Below, piece by piece: positions 28,118-37,575 of a DNA stretch of 64,000 nucleotides. The notes beneath the pieces were generated by a model. That model had not been told where the DNA came from. It saw only the letters and a program-made list of their open reading frames with translations, and ran no database searches. The first letter of the stretch is position 1; each line of letters begins with the position of its first letter. This DNA is from Burkholderiales bacterium PBB6. Its GTDB lineage: Bacteria > Pseudomonadota > Gammaproteobacteria > Burkholderiales > Burkholderiaceae_C. A program made the position numbers and the translations under genes. The stretch spans positions 124,001 to 188,000 of the forward strand of contig NKIH01000003.1 in NCBI GenBank assembly GCA_002255925.1, written 5' to 3'.

Positions 28118-29245
28118 ATGTACATCGCCGTCAAGGGTGGCGAAGCCGCCATCGAAGCCTCGCGCCAGCTGCTGGCCCGGAAGCGCCGCGGGCCTGAAGA
28201 CCAACCCGCCTTGCAGGTGGCCCAGGTGCAGTCGCAGCTCAGCCTTCTGGTGAGCCGCGTGATGGCCGAGGCCAGCCTGTTCGACCCCGAGCTGGCCGCG
28301 CTGGCCGTGACGCAGGCCCTCGGTGATCCCATCGAAGCCGCCTTCCTGCTGCGCGCCTACCGCACCACGCTGCCGCGCCTGGCTTTCAGCGAACCGCTGG
28401 ACACCGACACGCTGCGCGCCGCGCGTCGCGTGTCGGCCATCTTCAAGGATTTGCCCGGCGGCCAGGTGCTGGGCCCGACGCCCGATTACACCCAGCGCCT
28501 GCTTGATTTTTCGCTGCTGCGCGGTGAGGCGCCCACGGCATCGAAGGCGGCAGCATTCACCCAACCCGACACGCCCGCCGATGGCACCGTGCCCAACGCG
28601 CTGCACAGCCTGGCCGCCGAAGGGTTGATCGAGCCCGCCCTGCCGCAGGCGGGTGACCCGGTGCCGGTGGACATCACCCGTGACCCGCCGCGCTACCCGC
28701 TGCCCCGCAGCGGCCGCCTGCAGATGCTGGCCCGCGCCGACGAAGGCTGGGTGCTGGGCATGGGTTACGCCACCCAGCGCGGCTATGCGCACTCGCACCC
28801 GTTCGCGGGCGACATCCGCTTTGGTGCCGCCACGGTCAGCGTGGTGCCTGACGAGCTGGACTTCCCCATCGACATCGGCGAGATCGAAGTGACCGAATGC
28901 CAGATGCTCAACCAGTTCGTGGGCAGTGCCACGCAGCCGCCGCAATTCACCCGCGGCTACGGCCTGGTCTTCGGCCATGGTGAGCGCAAGGCCATGGCCA
29001 TGTCGCTGGTGGACCGCGTGCTGCGCTGCGACGAGTTCGACGAACGCGCCGGCTCACCCACGCAAGACCAGGAGTTCGTGCTGCCGCAGGGCGACAGCGT
29101 CGAGGCCTCGGGCTTCGTGCAGCACCTGAAGCTGCCGCACTACGTGACCTTTGAATCCGAGCTGCAGATGATCCGGCAGCTGCGCGCCGATGCGCAGGCC
29201 CTGGCCCAGGTCCAAGCTCAAGTGCCAACGAAGGACCAGCCATGA
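28118..29245 (+). CDS. phnI: C-P lyase core subunit PhnI
   Basis: 375 residues from MYIAVKGGEAAI. Family blocks: SLLVSRVMAEASLFDPELAALAVTQA, ITRDPPRYPLPRSGRLQMLARADEGWVLGMGYATQRGY and YGLVFGHGERKAMAMSLVDRVL. PhnI is the nucleosidase-like subunit that displaces adenine from ATP with phosphonate, helped by PhnGHL. Its last bases overlap the phnJ start. Confidence 0.95.
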   Translation: MYIAVKGGEAAIEASRQLLARKRRGPEDQPALQVAQVQSQLSLLVSRVMAEASLFDPELAALAVTQALGDPIEAAFLLRAYRTTLPRLAFSEPLDTDTLRAARRVSAIFKDLPGGQVLGPTPDYTQRLLDFSLLRGEAPTASKAAAFTQPDTPADGTVPNALHSLAAEGLIEPALPQAGDPVPVDITRDPPRYPLPRSGRLQMLARADEGWVLGMGYATQRGYAHSHPFAGDIRFGAATVSVVPDELDFPIDIGEIEVTECQMLNQFVGSATQPPQFTRGYGLVFGHGERKAMAMSLVDRVLRCDEFDERAGSPTQDQEFVLPQGDSVEASGFVQHLKLPHYVTFESELQMIRQLRADAQALAQVQAQVPTKDQP

Positions 29246-30123
29246 GCGTTGCAACTGATGAAGCCACTGCGAAGCAGCCCGCCGAAGGCTACAACTTCGC
29301 CTACCTGGACGAGCGCACCAAGCGCATGATCCGGCGCTCGCTGCTGAAGGCCGTGGCCCTGCCCGGCCACCAGGTGCCCTTCGGCTCGCGCGAGATGCCG
29401 CTGGCCTACGGCTGGGGCACGGGCGGCATCCAGGTGACGGCCGCGGTGATCGGTGCGAGCGACGTTCTCAAGGTCATCGACCAAGGCTCGGACGACACCA
29501 CGAACGCCGTCAACATCCGGCAGTTCTTCGCCAGCACCACCGGCGTGGCCACCACCACCCACACCCGCGCAGCCACCTTGATCCAGACGCGCCACCGCAT
29601 CCCGGAAGCGCCGCTGACCGAGGGCCAGGTGATGGTGTTCCAGGTGCCGCAGCCCGAGCCGCTCTACAAGCTGGAGCCGCGCCGCACCGAAACCACCGCG
29701 CTGCACGCCGCCGAGGAATACGGCCTGATGAACGTGAAGCTCTACGAGGACATCGCGCACTGGGGCCGGGTGGAGACCTCGTACGACTACCCGGTGCGGG
29801 TGAACGGCCGCTACGTGATGTCGCCCTCGCCCATCCCGGCGTTCGACAACCCGAAGCTGCACCAGTCCCCCGCCCTGCACCTGTTCGGCGCCGGCCGCGA
29901 AAAACGCCTGTATGCAGTGCCTCCCTACACCGACGTGCAGAGCCTGGATTTCGACGACCACCCCTTCCGCATCACCCACCACGGCCACGCCTGCGCGCTG
30001 TGCGGCTGCACCACCAGCTTCCTCGACGAAGTGGTGACGGCCGAAGGCGGCACGCTGTGGGCCTGCTCGGACAGCGACTGGTGCAGTGAGCAAGCCCAGG
30101 CCAACCTGACGGCGGCGCCATGA
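29242..30123 (+). CDS. phnJ: C-P lyase catalytic radical-SAM subunit PhnJ
   Basis: 293 residues. PhnJ cleaves the carbon-phosphorus bond of ribose-phosphonate phosphate to give the alkane and a ribosyl cyclic phosphate. The iron-sulfur cysteines sit at about residues 251, 254, 275 and 281, matching PhnJ spacing. The N-terminal glycine/active-site region PGHQVPFGSREMPLAYGWGTGG and the DQGSDDTTNAVNIRQFF block are intact. The enzyme looks active. Confidence 0.96.
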   Translation: MSVATDEATAKQPAEGYNFAYLDERTKRMIRRSLLKAVALPGHQVPFGSREMPLAYGWGTGGIQVTAAVIGASDVLKVIDQGSDDTTNAVNIRQFFASTTGVATTTHTRAATLIQTRHRIPEAPLTEGQVMVFQVPQPEPLYKLEPRRTETTALHAAEEYGLMNVKLYEDIAHWGRVETSYDYPVRVNGRYVMSPSPIPAFDNPKLHQSPALHLFGAGREKRLYAVPPYTDVQSLDFDDHPFRITHHGHACALCGCTTSFLDEVVTAEGGTLWACSDSDWCSEQAQANLTAAP

Positions 30124-30602
30124 ACGACACCCCCACCACCGTGCTGAACTTCCGCGACGCCGTGGCTGCCGACCTGCCCGTGCTGACCTCCCTGTACGAA
30201 ACCTCGGGCATCGACACCCCCGGCTTCAACCAGCCCGATACCGTGGCCGCCGCCTGGACCCGCCTGATGCAGCAGCCCGGTGTGCGCGTGCGCGTGGCAG
30301 AGGCCGACGGGCAGGCCCTGGGCACGTTGACCCTGTTCGTGCTGCCGCTGCTGGCCCACAACGGCCAAGCCGCCGCGCTGGTGGAAGACGTGGCCGTGCA
30401 CCCCAGCGCCCAGGGCAGCGGCGTTGGCCGCGCCTTGATGGACGACGCCATGGCGCTGGCCAGCGCGGCCGGTTGCTACAAGCTGGCGCTGTCGTCCAAC
30501 CAGCGGCGCACCGCCGCCCATGCCTTTTACGAGCACCTGGGCTTTGAGCGCCACGGCGTCAGCTTTGTCGTGCCCCTGCAGGAGACCTCTGATGCCGCTT
30601 GA
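30120..30602 (+). CDS. GNAT acetyltransferase within the phn operon, PhnO-like
   Basis: 160 residues. GNAT motif A is VEDVAVHPSAQGSGVGRALMDDAM, followed by YKLALSSNQRRTAAHAFYEHLGF. In E. coli, PhnO acetylates aminoalkylphosphonates so that they can enter C-P lyase and are detoxified. The position between phnJ and phnK with overlaps on both sides (4 and 11 bases) supports such a role. Substrate is not determined. Confidence 0.8.
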   Translation: MNDTPTTVLNFRDAVAADLPVLTSLYETSGIDTPGFNQPDTVAAAWTRLMQQPGVRVRVAEADGQALGTLTLFVLPLLAHNGQAAALVEDVAVHPSAQGSGVGRALMDDAMALASAAGCYKLALSSNQRRTAAHAFYEHLGFERHGVSFVVPLQETSDAA

Positions 30603-31395
30603 TCAATCGCACCTCACGCCCCTGCTGGCCGTGAACGCGCTCTCGCACCGCTTCGCCCAGGCCCGCCCTGATCAATGGGCGGTGCAAGACGCCGCGCTGC
30701 GCCTGTACCCCGGCGAAGTGGTGGCCATCGTGGGCGAGTCGGGCTCGGGCAAGAGCACCCTGCTGAACTGCCTGGCCGGCCGCATCACGCCCACGCAGGG
30801 CGAGGTGCTCTACCGCGCAGCCAACGGCGAACAGCTCGATGTGCACCACATGCCCCAGCGCCAGCGCCGGGTGCTGGCACGCACCGAATGGGGCTTTGTC
30901 GAGCAGCACGCCGCCGACGGCCTGCGCATGGGCGTGAGCGCCGGCGCCAACATCGGTGAACGGCTGATGGGCCAGGGCCTGCGGCACTACGGTGACGTGC
31001 GCCAGAGCGCGCTCGACTGGATGCAGCGGGTGGAGCTCGACACCGGCCGCATCGACGATTCACCGCGCGGCTTTTCCGGCGGCATGCGGCAGCGTCTGCA
31101 GATCGCCCGCAACCTCGTCACTCGGCCCCGGCTGGTGCTGATGGATGAGCCCACCTCGGGCCTCGATGTATCGGTGCAGGCCAAGTTGCTCGACCTGATC
31201 CGCCTGCTGGTGGCGCGCATGCATGTGAGCGTGCTGATCGTCACCCACGACCTGGGCGTGGCGCGGCTGCTGGCCCACCGCACGCTCGTGATGCGCCACG
31301 GCCGCATCGTTGAGCACGGCCTGACCGACCGGGTGCTGGACGACCCGCAACACGCCTACACCCAACTGCTGGTCGCCTCGGTGGTGACGCCATGA
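30592..31395 (+). CDS. phnK: C-P lyase ABC-type ATPase PhnK
   Basis: 267 residues. Walker A GESGSGKST near 46, signature FSGGMRQRLQIARNL, Walker B LVLMDEPTSGLDV and H-loop VTHD. PhnK has no permease; it binds the PhnGHIJ core at PhnJ and couples ATP hydrolysis to core opening. The start is the ATG of MPLDQSHL, inside the end of the GNAT gene. Confidence 0.94.
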   Translation: MPLDQSHLTPLLAVNALSHRFAQARPDQWAVQDAALRLYPGEVVAIVGESGSGKSTLLNCLAGRITPTQGEVLYRAANGEQLDVHHMPQRQRRVLARTEWGFVEQHAADGLRMGVSAGANIGERLMGQGLRHYGDVRQSALDWMQRVELDTGRIDDSPRGFSGGMRQRLQIARNLVTRPRLVLMDEPTSGLDVSVQAKLLDLIRLLVARMHVSVLIVTHDLGVARLLAHRTLVMRHGRIVEHGLTDRVLDDPQHAYTQLLVASVVTP

Positions 31396-32234
31396 CCATG
31401 ACCACGAACTTGACGAACCAAGCCCATCCCGCGCTGGTGCTGGACGTGCAGGACGTGCACAAGCACTTCACCCTGCACCTGCGTGACGGCCGCACGCTGC
31501 CGGTGTTGCAGCGCGTCTCGCTGCAGGTGCATGCCGGCGAATGCGTGGCCCTGGTGGGCGCGTCCGGCCAGGGCAAATCGACCCTGATGAAGTGCCTGTA
31601 CGGCAGCTACGGCGTGGGGGGTGGGCGGATGCTGGTGCACACACCAGACGGCACCCTCGACATGGCCGCGGCCACGCCGCACCAGGTGCTGGGCCTGCGC
31701 CGCCGCGACATGGCCTACGTGAGCCAGTTCCTGCGCGCCGTGCCCCGGGTGCCGGCGATTGACGTGGTGGCCGAGCGGCTGCTGCAGGCCGACCCCAGGC
31801 TGAGCGACGTGGGCGCCACCGCCAGCGACGCCGACTGGGCCGAGGCCGCCCAGGCCGCCCGCGCCCGCGCCGCCGTGCTGTTTGCGCGCATGAACCTGCC
31901 CGCGGCCCTGTGGGAGTTGCCACCCGCCACGTTCTCGGGCGGTGAGCAGCAACGGGTGAACATCGCCCGCGGCTTCATCCAGCCGGCCCGGCTGCTGTTG
32001 CTGGACGAGCCAACTGCGTCGCTGGACGCACGCAACCGCCGCGTGGTGATCGAGTTGATCGAGGAAGCCAAGGCGGCTGGCACGGCAATCGTCGGCATCT
32101 TTCATGATGAGGAAGTGCGTGACGCGGTGGCCAGCCGCTGCATTCCCATGCCCACCATCGGTCATGATTCGCAGTGCACCACGGCGCCTGCTACGCTGCA
32201 GGCCGCCCTCCAACCAGAGACACTAACCCCATGA
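31392..32234 (+). CDS. phnL: C-P lyase ABC-type ATPase PhnL
   Basis: 280 residues. Walker A GASGQGKST, the PhnL-typical LRRRDMAYVSQFLRAVPRV, signature FSGGEQQRVNIARGF, Walker B LLLLDEPTASLD and H-loop IFHDEE. PhnL stacks on PhnK as a second ATPase dimer in the complex. It overlaps phnK and phnM by ATGA. Confidence 0.94.
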   Translation: MTMTTNLTNQAHPALVLDVQDVHKHFTLHLRDGRTLPVLQRVSLQVHAGECVALVGASGQGKSTLMKCLYGSYGVGGGRMLVHTPDGTLDMAAATPHQVLGLRRRDMAYVSQFLRAVPRVPAIDVVAERLLQADPRLSDVGATASDADWAEAAQAARARAAVLFARMNLPAALWELPPATFSGGEQQRVNIARGFIQPARLLLLDEPTASLDARNRRVVIELIEEAKAAGTAIVGIFHDEEVRDAVASRCIPMPTIGHDSQCTTAPATLQAALQPETLTP

Positions 32235-33376
32235 GCCACACCGATCAGGTTTTCAGGAACGCCCGACTGGTGTTGGGCAAGGACGTGCTGCGCGGTCATC
32301 TGCGCATGAAGAACGGCGTGATCGACGACATCGCCAGCGGTGACACCACCGTGGCCGGCGCCATCGATTGCGACGGCGACTGGCTGCTGCCGGGGCTGGT
32401 GGAAGTGCACACCGACAACCTGGAGCGGCACGTCATGCCGCGGCCGAAGGTGGTCTTTCCGATGCAGGGCGCGCTGCAGGCGCACGACGCTGAAATTGCC
32501 GCGGCCGGCATCACCACCGTGCTGGACGCCATCGGCGTGGGCGACCCGTATGGCGAAGGTTTCCGCTCACGCGATCAAAGCCTGCTGCTGAGCCTGCTGG
32601 ATGAGCTGGATGCGGCCGGCGTGCTGCGTGCCGATCACCACATCCATGTGCGCTGCGAACTGCCGGCACCGAATGCGCGCGAGCTGTTCGAGCCGTTTGC
32701 CCACCACCGGCGCCTGCGGCTCATCTCACTGATGGACCACACGCCGGGACAGCGGCAGTGGAGCGACATCCAGCATGCCCGCGTGTACTACACCGGCAAG
32801 AAGGGCTGGAGCGACGCCCAGTTCGACGAGGAAGTGCGCATCGCGCCTGAACGCCAGGCCCTGTACGCCGAGCCCAACCGGGCCTGGTTCGCAGACTTCG
32901 CCCGCACGCACAACGTGGCCCTGGCCACCCACGACGACACCACGCTGGCGCATGTGGACGAGGCGGTGGCGCTGGGTGCGGGCATGAGCGAGTTTCCAAC
33001 CACGCTGGCGGCCGCGCGCCGCGCCAAGGGCGCGGGTTTGTGTACCGTGGCGGGGGCGCCGAATGTGGTGCGGGGCGGCTCGCACTCGGGCAATGTCTCG
33101 GCGATCGAGCTGGCCCGCGAGGGCGTGCTGGACGCACTGTCGTCTGACTATGTGCCGAGCAGCCTGCTGCAGGCCGCGTGGCGCTTGCAGGCCGATGCAG
33201 GTTTCAGCCTGCCCGAGGCCGTGGCGGTGGTGAGCCGCCGCCCTGCCCTGGCCAGTGGCCTGAACGACCGCGGCGAGCTGGCCGTGGGCCTGCGCGCGGA
33301 CGTGCTGCGGGTGCGACAGGTGGGCACGCTGCCGGTGGTGCGCGAGGTGTATGCCCGGGGGCGGCGAGTGGCTTGA
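32231..33376 (+). CDS. phnM: Alpha-D-ribose 1-methylphosphonate 5-triphosphate diphosphatase PhnM
   Basis: 381 residues. Amidohydrolase-superfamily features: EVHTDNLERHVMPRPKV, HHIHVRCELP, LMDHTPGQRQW, LATHDDTT and SDYVPSSLLQAA. PhnM removes pyrophosphate from ribose phosphonate triphosphate before PhnJ acts. It is the last gene of the phnG-M run and converges on the next unit with a 31-base gap. Confidence 0.95.
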   Translation: MSHTDQVFRNARLVLGKDVLRGHLRMKNGVIDDIASGDTTVAGAIDCDGDWLLPGLVEVHTDNLERHVMPRPKVVFPMQGALQAHDAEIAAAGITTVLDAIGVGDPYGEGFRSRDQSLLLSLLDELDAAGVLRADHHIHVRCELPAPNARELFEPFAHHRRLRLISLMDHTPGQRQWSDIQHARVYYTGKKGWSDAQFDEEVRIAPERQALYAEPNRAWFADFARTHNVALATHDDTTLAHVDEAVALGAGMSEFPTTLAAARRAKGAGLCTVAGAPNVVRGGSHSGNVSAIELAREGVLDALSSDYVPSSLLQAAWRLQADAGFSLPEAVAVVSRRPALASGLNDRGELAVGLRADVLRVRQVGTLPVVREVYARGRRVA

Positions 33377-33407
33377 GGCGCTGCCAGGCCTTGGCGGTTG
33401 AAGGGCC

Positions 33408-34085
33408 TCAATCGCCCAGATCAACCGCTGCGCTGAGCGCCACCTGCGCCAGCGCGGCCGGCACCACGTAGTCGGCCACCACCCAGGCACGCTGGGTGTT
33501 TGCAGCCGCCACCAGCAGCTCACACAGCACCCGGCTGGAGCGCCCGTCCAGCGCGGCGAAGGGCGTGTCCAGCAGCGTCACATGCGCGCCGCTGGCCGCA
33601 GACACCACCAGGCCCATCTTGCGACGGCTGCCTGCCGACAGCATGTAGAACGGCTTGGGCATGTGCTCGGCCAGCGCAAACGCTTCCACCAGTTGTGCCG
33701 CAGTGTCAGCCTGCCAGGCCGTGAAGGCCCGGCTGCGCTCGGCCATCCAATCGGCCGCCACGAGCGCGTCCAACTTCGGGTCGGTCGGCGTTTCGAGGCT
33801 CCTGGTGGTGGCCGGCCCGAAGGCAGGCCGCGCAACTTGCCAGACCAGCTGTCCCACCTCGGGCCCATTCACCCGCGCGGTGCCGGCCATCAGCGCCAGC
33901 AGCGTCGATTTGCCCCGGCCTTCGCCTCCGGTGATCCAGGTCAGCCCGGGCTGCAGCGCCAGTTGCAAGGGCAGCAATGTGCTGCCGTTGGGCAAGGGGC
34001 CGCCGGCACCGGTGAGGTGCAGCAGCGGCGGGGCGTTCGGCGCGATGGCGTTGGCGGCGACTGGGTCAACGGGCTCTGAGCTCAT
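33408..34085 (-). CDS. Degenerate stand-alone ABC ATPase in the phn cluster
   Basis: 225 residues. Walker A GGEGRGKST is intact and the signature region reads LSAGSRRKMGLV. Walker B is LLDTPFAALD, with Thr where the catalytic Glu is normally found, and the H-loop position reads VADYV instead of a His. A long hydrophobic domain is absent, so this is a soluble subunit without an obvious permease. It follows the HD-oxygenase gene by 32 bases and may be the end of the phnCDE transcript. Loss of both catalytic residues suggests a binding or regulatory role. Confidence 0.75.
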   Translation of the reverse strand: MSSEPVDPVAANAIAPNAPPLLHLTGAGGPLPNGSTLLPLQLALQPGLTWITGGEGRGKSTLLALMAGTARVNGPEVGQLVWQVARPAFGPATTRSLETPTDPKLDALVAADWMAERSRAFTAWQADTAAQLVEAFALAEHMPKPFYMLSAGSRRKMGLVVSAASGAHVTLLDTPFAALDGRSSRVLCELLVAAANTQRAWVVADYVVPAALAQVALSAAVDLGD

Positions 34086-34117
34086 GGCGGCATTTTGCCG
34101 CCATGCCCGATGCAAGC

Positions 34118-34714
34118 TCAGCTGAAATTGAAGGCACCAATGTCGGTGCGCGGGCCGGCATGCACCTCTTGCCGCAGTTGCTGCAGCATGGCCAGGTAGT
34201 AGTCGAGCGGCGGGGTGCGCTTGCCGGCTTCCTTGGCCAGGTCGTCCCAGCGGCGCAGCGCCAGCGCGTGGCGCGAGAACGGCATGGCATCAAACACCGC
34301 GCGCTCGGCCAGGCTCATCGGCCCGCCCTGCAGGCTCAGTGAATGCACCGAGGCCGGGCTGAGCGTGGCGAGATACCCCGGCGTGGCCGCCACCAGATAA
34401 CGCTTGGCTTCCACATGCAGGCGCACGGGCTCGGCCACCGCGGGGCCGAACGCCCGCATCAGGAAAGGCAAGGCGCGCAGTTCGTGGGCGTCGTCCATGT
34501 CCTCGGGCACATGGTCGTCGGCCTCCAGAAAGTGGCCGATGTCGTGCAGCAGGGCTGCGGCCACCAGCGTCGGTTCCGCATCGGCCCATTCGGCCAGCTG
34601 AGCGCATTGCAGCGCGTGGCCAAGCGCCGTGACGGGCTCCTGGCGGGCGCCGTCGTAATGCTTCTGGCCATGCAGCTCGAACAGTTGTTCGATGCGGGCA
34701 ATCACGTCGTCCAT
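34118..34714 (-). CDS. HD-domain oxygenase associated with phosphonate degradation (PhnZ-like)
   Basis: 198 residues. HD motif LLHDIGHFLE near residue 57, an upstream H-x-Y region (HYDGARQEPVTALGHALQ) and later FLMRAFGPAVAEPVRLHVEAKRYL. PhnZ proteins are mixed-valent di-iron oxygenases that cleave the C-P bond of 1-hydroxy-2-aminoethylphosphonate. The PhnY hydroxylase that makes this substrate is not in the window. The gene is 21 bases behind phnE. Confidence 0.82.
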   Translation of the reverse strand: MDDVIARIEQLFELHGQKHYDGARQEPVTALGHALQCAQLAEWADAEPTLVAAALLHDIGHFLEADDHVPEDMDDAHELRALPFLMRAFGPAVAEPVRLHVEAKRYLVAATPGYLATLSPASVHSLSLQGGPMSLAERAVFDAMPFSRHALALRRWDDLAKEAGKRTPPLDYYLAMLQQLRQEVHAGPRTDIGAFNFS

Positions 34715-34735
34715 GAAGGTCTCCTCCGGTCGGGT

Positions 34736-35548
34736 TCAGACCATGGCCTTGCGCAGGCGCGCAGAGACCACGTCAATCAGCGTGACAGTGACGATCAACA
34801 TCAACAGCACCGCGCAGGTCTGCGGGTACTGGAAGCCGCGGATCACTTCCCACAGCACCATGCCGATGCCGCCCGCGCCCACCATGCCCACCACCGAGGC
34901 CGAACGGATGTTCGACTCGAAGCGGTACAGCGCGTAGGAGATCCACAGCGGCAACACCTGCGGGATGACGCCGTAGAGCACTTCGGCCAGCGGGTGAGCA
35001 CCGGTGGCGCGGATGCCTTCCACCGGCTGGGGGTCGATGGCTTCCACGGCCTCCGAGAACAGCTTGGCCAGCACGCCCGTGGTGTGCACCCACAGCGCCA
35101 GCACGCCGGCAAACGGCCCCAAGCCCACCGCCACGACGAAGATGAGTGCGAACACCATCTCGTTGATCGAGCGGCAGGCATCAAGCAGGCGGCGCACCGG
35201 CTGGTGCACCCACCACGGCGTGATGTTGCCTGCGGCCAGCAGCGACAGCGGCACCGAGCCCACGATGGCCAGCGCCGTGCCCCACAAGGCGATCTGCAGC
35301 GTCACCACCATCTCTTCGAGGTACTGGCGCCAGTCGGTGAAGTCCGGCGGGAAGAAGCCGCGGGCGAACTCGGCCATGTTGGCACTGTCGCGCCACAGGT
35401 CTTGCGGTCGCATGTCGGCGCCTCGCCAGCTGCCGGCCAACACCGCCAGCACCACGGCCCAGGCCAGCAGGCTGGCCAGTGACGCGCGGGGCGCCGGCGG
35501 CACGGCAGACATCGGGCTGGTGGGTGCGTGCATCGAAGTGACAGTCAT
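34736..35548 (-). CDS. phnE: Phosphonate ABC transporter permease PhnE
   Basis: 270 residues with an N-terminal helix at about 27-45 and five further membrane segments. The EAA-type loop that contacts the ATPase is [29 protein letters not shown], followed by the PhnE-typical [20 protein letters not shown]. Only one permease gene is present. It lies 21 bases after phnD. Confidence 0.93.
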   Translation of the reverse strand: MTVTSMHAPTSPMSAVPPAPRASLASLLAWAVVLAVLAGSWRGADMRPQDLWRDSANMAEFARGFFPPDFTDWRQYLEEMVVTLQIALWGTALAIVGSVPLSLLAAGNITPWWVHQPVRRLLDACRSINEMVFALIFVVAVGLGPFAGVLALWVHTTGVLAKLFSEAVEAIDPQPVEGIRATGAHPLAEVLYGVIPQVLPLWISYALYRFESNIRSASVVGMVGAGGIGMVLWEVIRGFQYPQTCAVLLMLIVTVTLIDVVSARLRKAMV

Positions 35549-35569
35549 CTGGCGAAGGCGTCGAAAGGC

Positions 35570-36562
35570 TTATTGGGCGCTGGCGGTCTGGCGGCCCAGC
35601 TCGTCCAGGCGGCGGTCGATGTCTTGCAGCTTGCGCGCCTTTTCATCCGCGGCCATGCCGGTATCGGCATCGACCTTGGTGCGCTCGCGGGCCAGTTCCA
35701 GCTGGCGGATTGGCACGAGCTGGCGGTTGTCCGACTTCACGAAACCGGCCAGGGTCAACGTCTTGAGGATGTCCATCTCGCGGCTGTCGCGGCCGTACTT
35801 CATGAAGAACTCGGCGAGGCGGCGCTTGCTGTCAGCGTCCAGGTCCTTGCGCCAGACGATGGGGTCGCTCGAAATCAAGGGCGAGCGCCACACTTCACGC
35901 AGCTCGGCCGCCTTCTCGGGCATCTTGATCTTCATGCGGTCGACGCCGTCGCTGGCCACCGTGGCCACGTCCACCTGCTTGTTGGCCACGGCCAGGATGT
36001 TGGTCTCGTGGTTGGCGCGCACGACGCGCTTGAAGTCGCGGGTCGGATCGACCTTGTTCTGCGCGAAGGCGTAGTAGCCCGGCACCAGCGAGCCGCTGGT
36101 GGAGTTCGGATCACCGTAGCCCAGGTTCAGGCTGGCGCGGGCCTTGATCACGTCGTCCAGCGTGCGCAGCGGGCTGTCCTTGTGGACGATCATCAGGCTG
36201 AAGTAGCCCTGGTTGCCGTCGGCCTGGGTGACCTTGGCGAACACCTCGGCGCTGGCGCGGTCCACCGCCTCCATGGCCGACTTGTTGCCCATGTACGCCA
36301 CTTGCACCTTGTTGAAACGCATGGCTTCGATCACGCCAGCGTAGTCAGGTGCGAAGAAGGCATTGACCTTCAGTCCGGTGCTCTTCTGCAGGTCGTCCAG
36401 CAGGGGCTGCCAGGCGCTCTTCAGGTTGTTCGACGATTCGGTGGAGATGATGCCGAAGCTCAGCTCACGCGGGGCAGCGGCCGTCTGGGCCTGCACCGAG
36501 GTCATGTTCAGCCACAGGGCGGCGGTGGTGGCCAGCAGGGCCAGGGTGGAACGTCGTTGCAT
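35570..36562 (-). CDS. phnD: Phosphonate ABC transporter substrate-binding protein PhnD
   Basis: 330 residues. Signal peptide ends near VQAQ. The fold has the PhnD pattern FGIISTESSNNLKSAWQPLLDDL, VAYMGNKSAMEAV, YGDPNSTSGSLVPGY and VATVASDGVDRM. It delivers phosphonates, and in some relatives phosphite, to PhnCE. AAGGA upstream supports this ATG; a longer frame to 36640 lacks support. Confidence 0.93.
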   Translation of the reverse strand: MQRRSTLALLATTAALWLNMTSVQAQTAAAPRELSFGIISTESSNNLKSAWQPLLDDLQKSTGLKVNAFFAPDYAGVIEAMRFNKVQVAYMGNKSAMEAVDRASAEVFAKVTQADGNQGYFSLMIVHKDSPLRTLDDVIKARASLNLGYGDPNSTSGSLVPGYYAFAQNKVDPTRDFKRVVRANHETNILAVANKQVDVATVASDGVDRMKIKMPEKAAELREVWRSPLISSDPIVWRKDLDADSKRRLAEFFMKYGRDSREMDILKTLTLAGFVKSDNRQLVPIRQLELARERTKVDADTGMAADEKARKLQDIDRRLDELGRQTASAQ

Positions 36563-36658
36563 GGTGAAGTCGTCCTTGCGTGAAAGGTTGGCAGGCAGGT
36601 GATTCGGGGTGGGCCGGCGGTCAGGGCCGGCGGGGTTCAAGCGCGGTTGAGGGAGGCC

Positions 36659-37534
36659 TCAAGCGGCCTTCAAGCCGGGGTGGTTCAGGTGGAAGCCGGG
36701 CAGCGTGTCGGTGGTGTCTGGCAGTGGCACGGCGGCGCCCGGTGCAGGCAGCAATTCATCCAGCTGCGTGCCGTACAGGTCACGCAGGCGCTGCGGCGTG
36801 AGTGCGGCGGTAGGGCCGTCGTACACCACCTCACCGGCGCGCAGCGCCACGGTGCGCGGGCAATAGGCGAAGGCGAAATCGACCTGGTGCAGCGACACCA
36901 GCACGGTCACACCCAAGTCGCGGTTCACCTCAGCCAGCAGGCCCATCACGCGGCGTGAGGATTCCGGATCCAGCGAGGCGATCGGCTCATCGGCCAGCAC
37001 CACCTCAGCGCCTTGCACCAGCGCACGTGAAATGGCGGCCCGCTGCTGCTGCCCGCCCGACAGGGTGGACGCGCGTTGCCAGGCGCAGCGCTCGATGCCC
37101 ACGCGCTGCAAGGCGCTGAAAGCACGCTGCAGTTCGGCCTGCGGAAAGCGGCCCAGCAGGCCACGCCACAGCGGCAGGCGGTGCAGGGCACCGGCCAGCA
37201 CATTGGTCATCACGGGCAGGCGATCCACCAGATTGAACTGCTGGAAGATGACGGCCACGCGGCTGCGGGTGGCTCGCACATCGGGCGCCAGACGGCCGCC
37301 TTGCTGCACCAGGCGGCCCAGCACGTTGACGCGAGAGGCGCTGCCGGCATCGGCCTTGTGCAGGCCGGTCAGGTGCCGCAACAGGGTGGACTTGCCAGAG
37401 CCCGAAGCGCCGAGCAGCGCCACCATTTCGCCTCGGCGAACCTGCAGGCTCACGCCGTTCAATGCCGGGCTGGCACCAAAGTGCTTGTGCAGTTGCTGCA
37501 CGTCGATGACGACGTCGGCCGAGTGATCAGGCAT
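36659..37534 (-). CDS. phnC: Phosphonate ABC transporter ATPase PhnC
   Basis: 291 residues. Walker A GASGSGKST, Q-loop IFQQFNLVDRLPV (PhnC-typical), signature LSGGQQQRAAISRAL, Walker B VVLADEPIASLDPESS and H-loop VSLHQ. AAGGAG eight bases before the ATG is a good ribosome site. It is first in the phnC-D-E unit and is preceded by a Pho-box array and a PhnF-type operator. Confidence 0.94.
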   Translation of the reverse strand: MPDHSADVVIDVQQLHKHFGASPALNGVSLQVRRGEMVALLGASGSGKSTLLRHLTGLHKADAGSASRVNVLGRLVQQGGRLAPDVRATRSRVAVIFQQFNLVDRLPVMTNVLAGALHRLPLWRGLLGRFPQAELQRAFSALQRVGIERCAWQRASTLSGGQQQRAAISRALVQGAEVVLADEPIASLDPESSRRVMGLLAEVNRDLGVTVLVSLHQVDFAFAYCPRTVALRAGEVVYDGPTAALTPQRLRDLYGTQLDELLPAPGAAVPLPDTTDTLPGFHLNHPGLKAA

Positions 37535-37560
37535 GGCGGGGCTCCTTGAGAACCTCGCAA

Positions 37561-37572
37561 TCATCTAGACCA
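37561..37572. promoter_or_regulatory. PhnF-type operator before phnC
   Basis: On the minus strand the site reads TGGTCTAGATGA, matching the phnG-side site (TCGTCTAGATGA) at 11 of 12 positions. It begins three bases after the last Pho half-site and covers the expected -10 (GATGAT), a good position for a repressor. Confidence 0.62.
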
Positions 37573-37575
37573 CAT

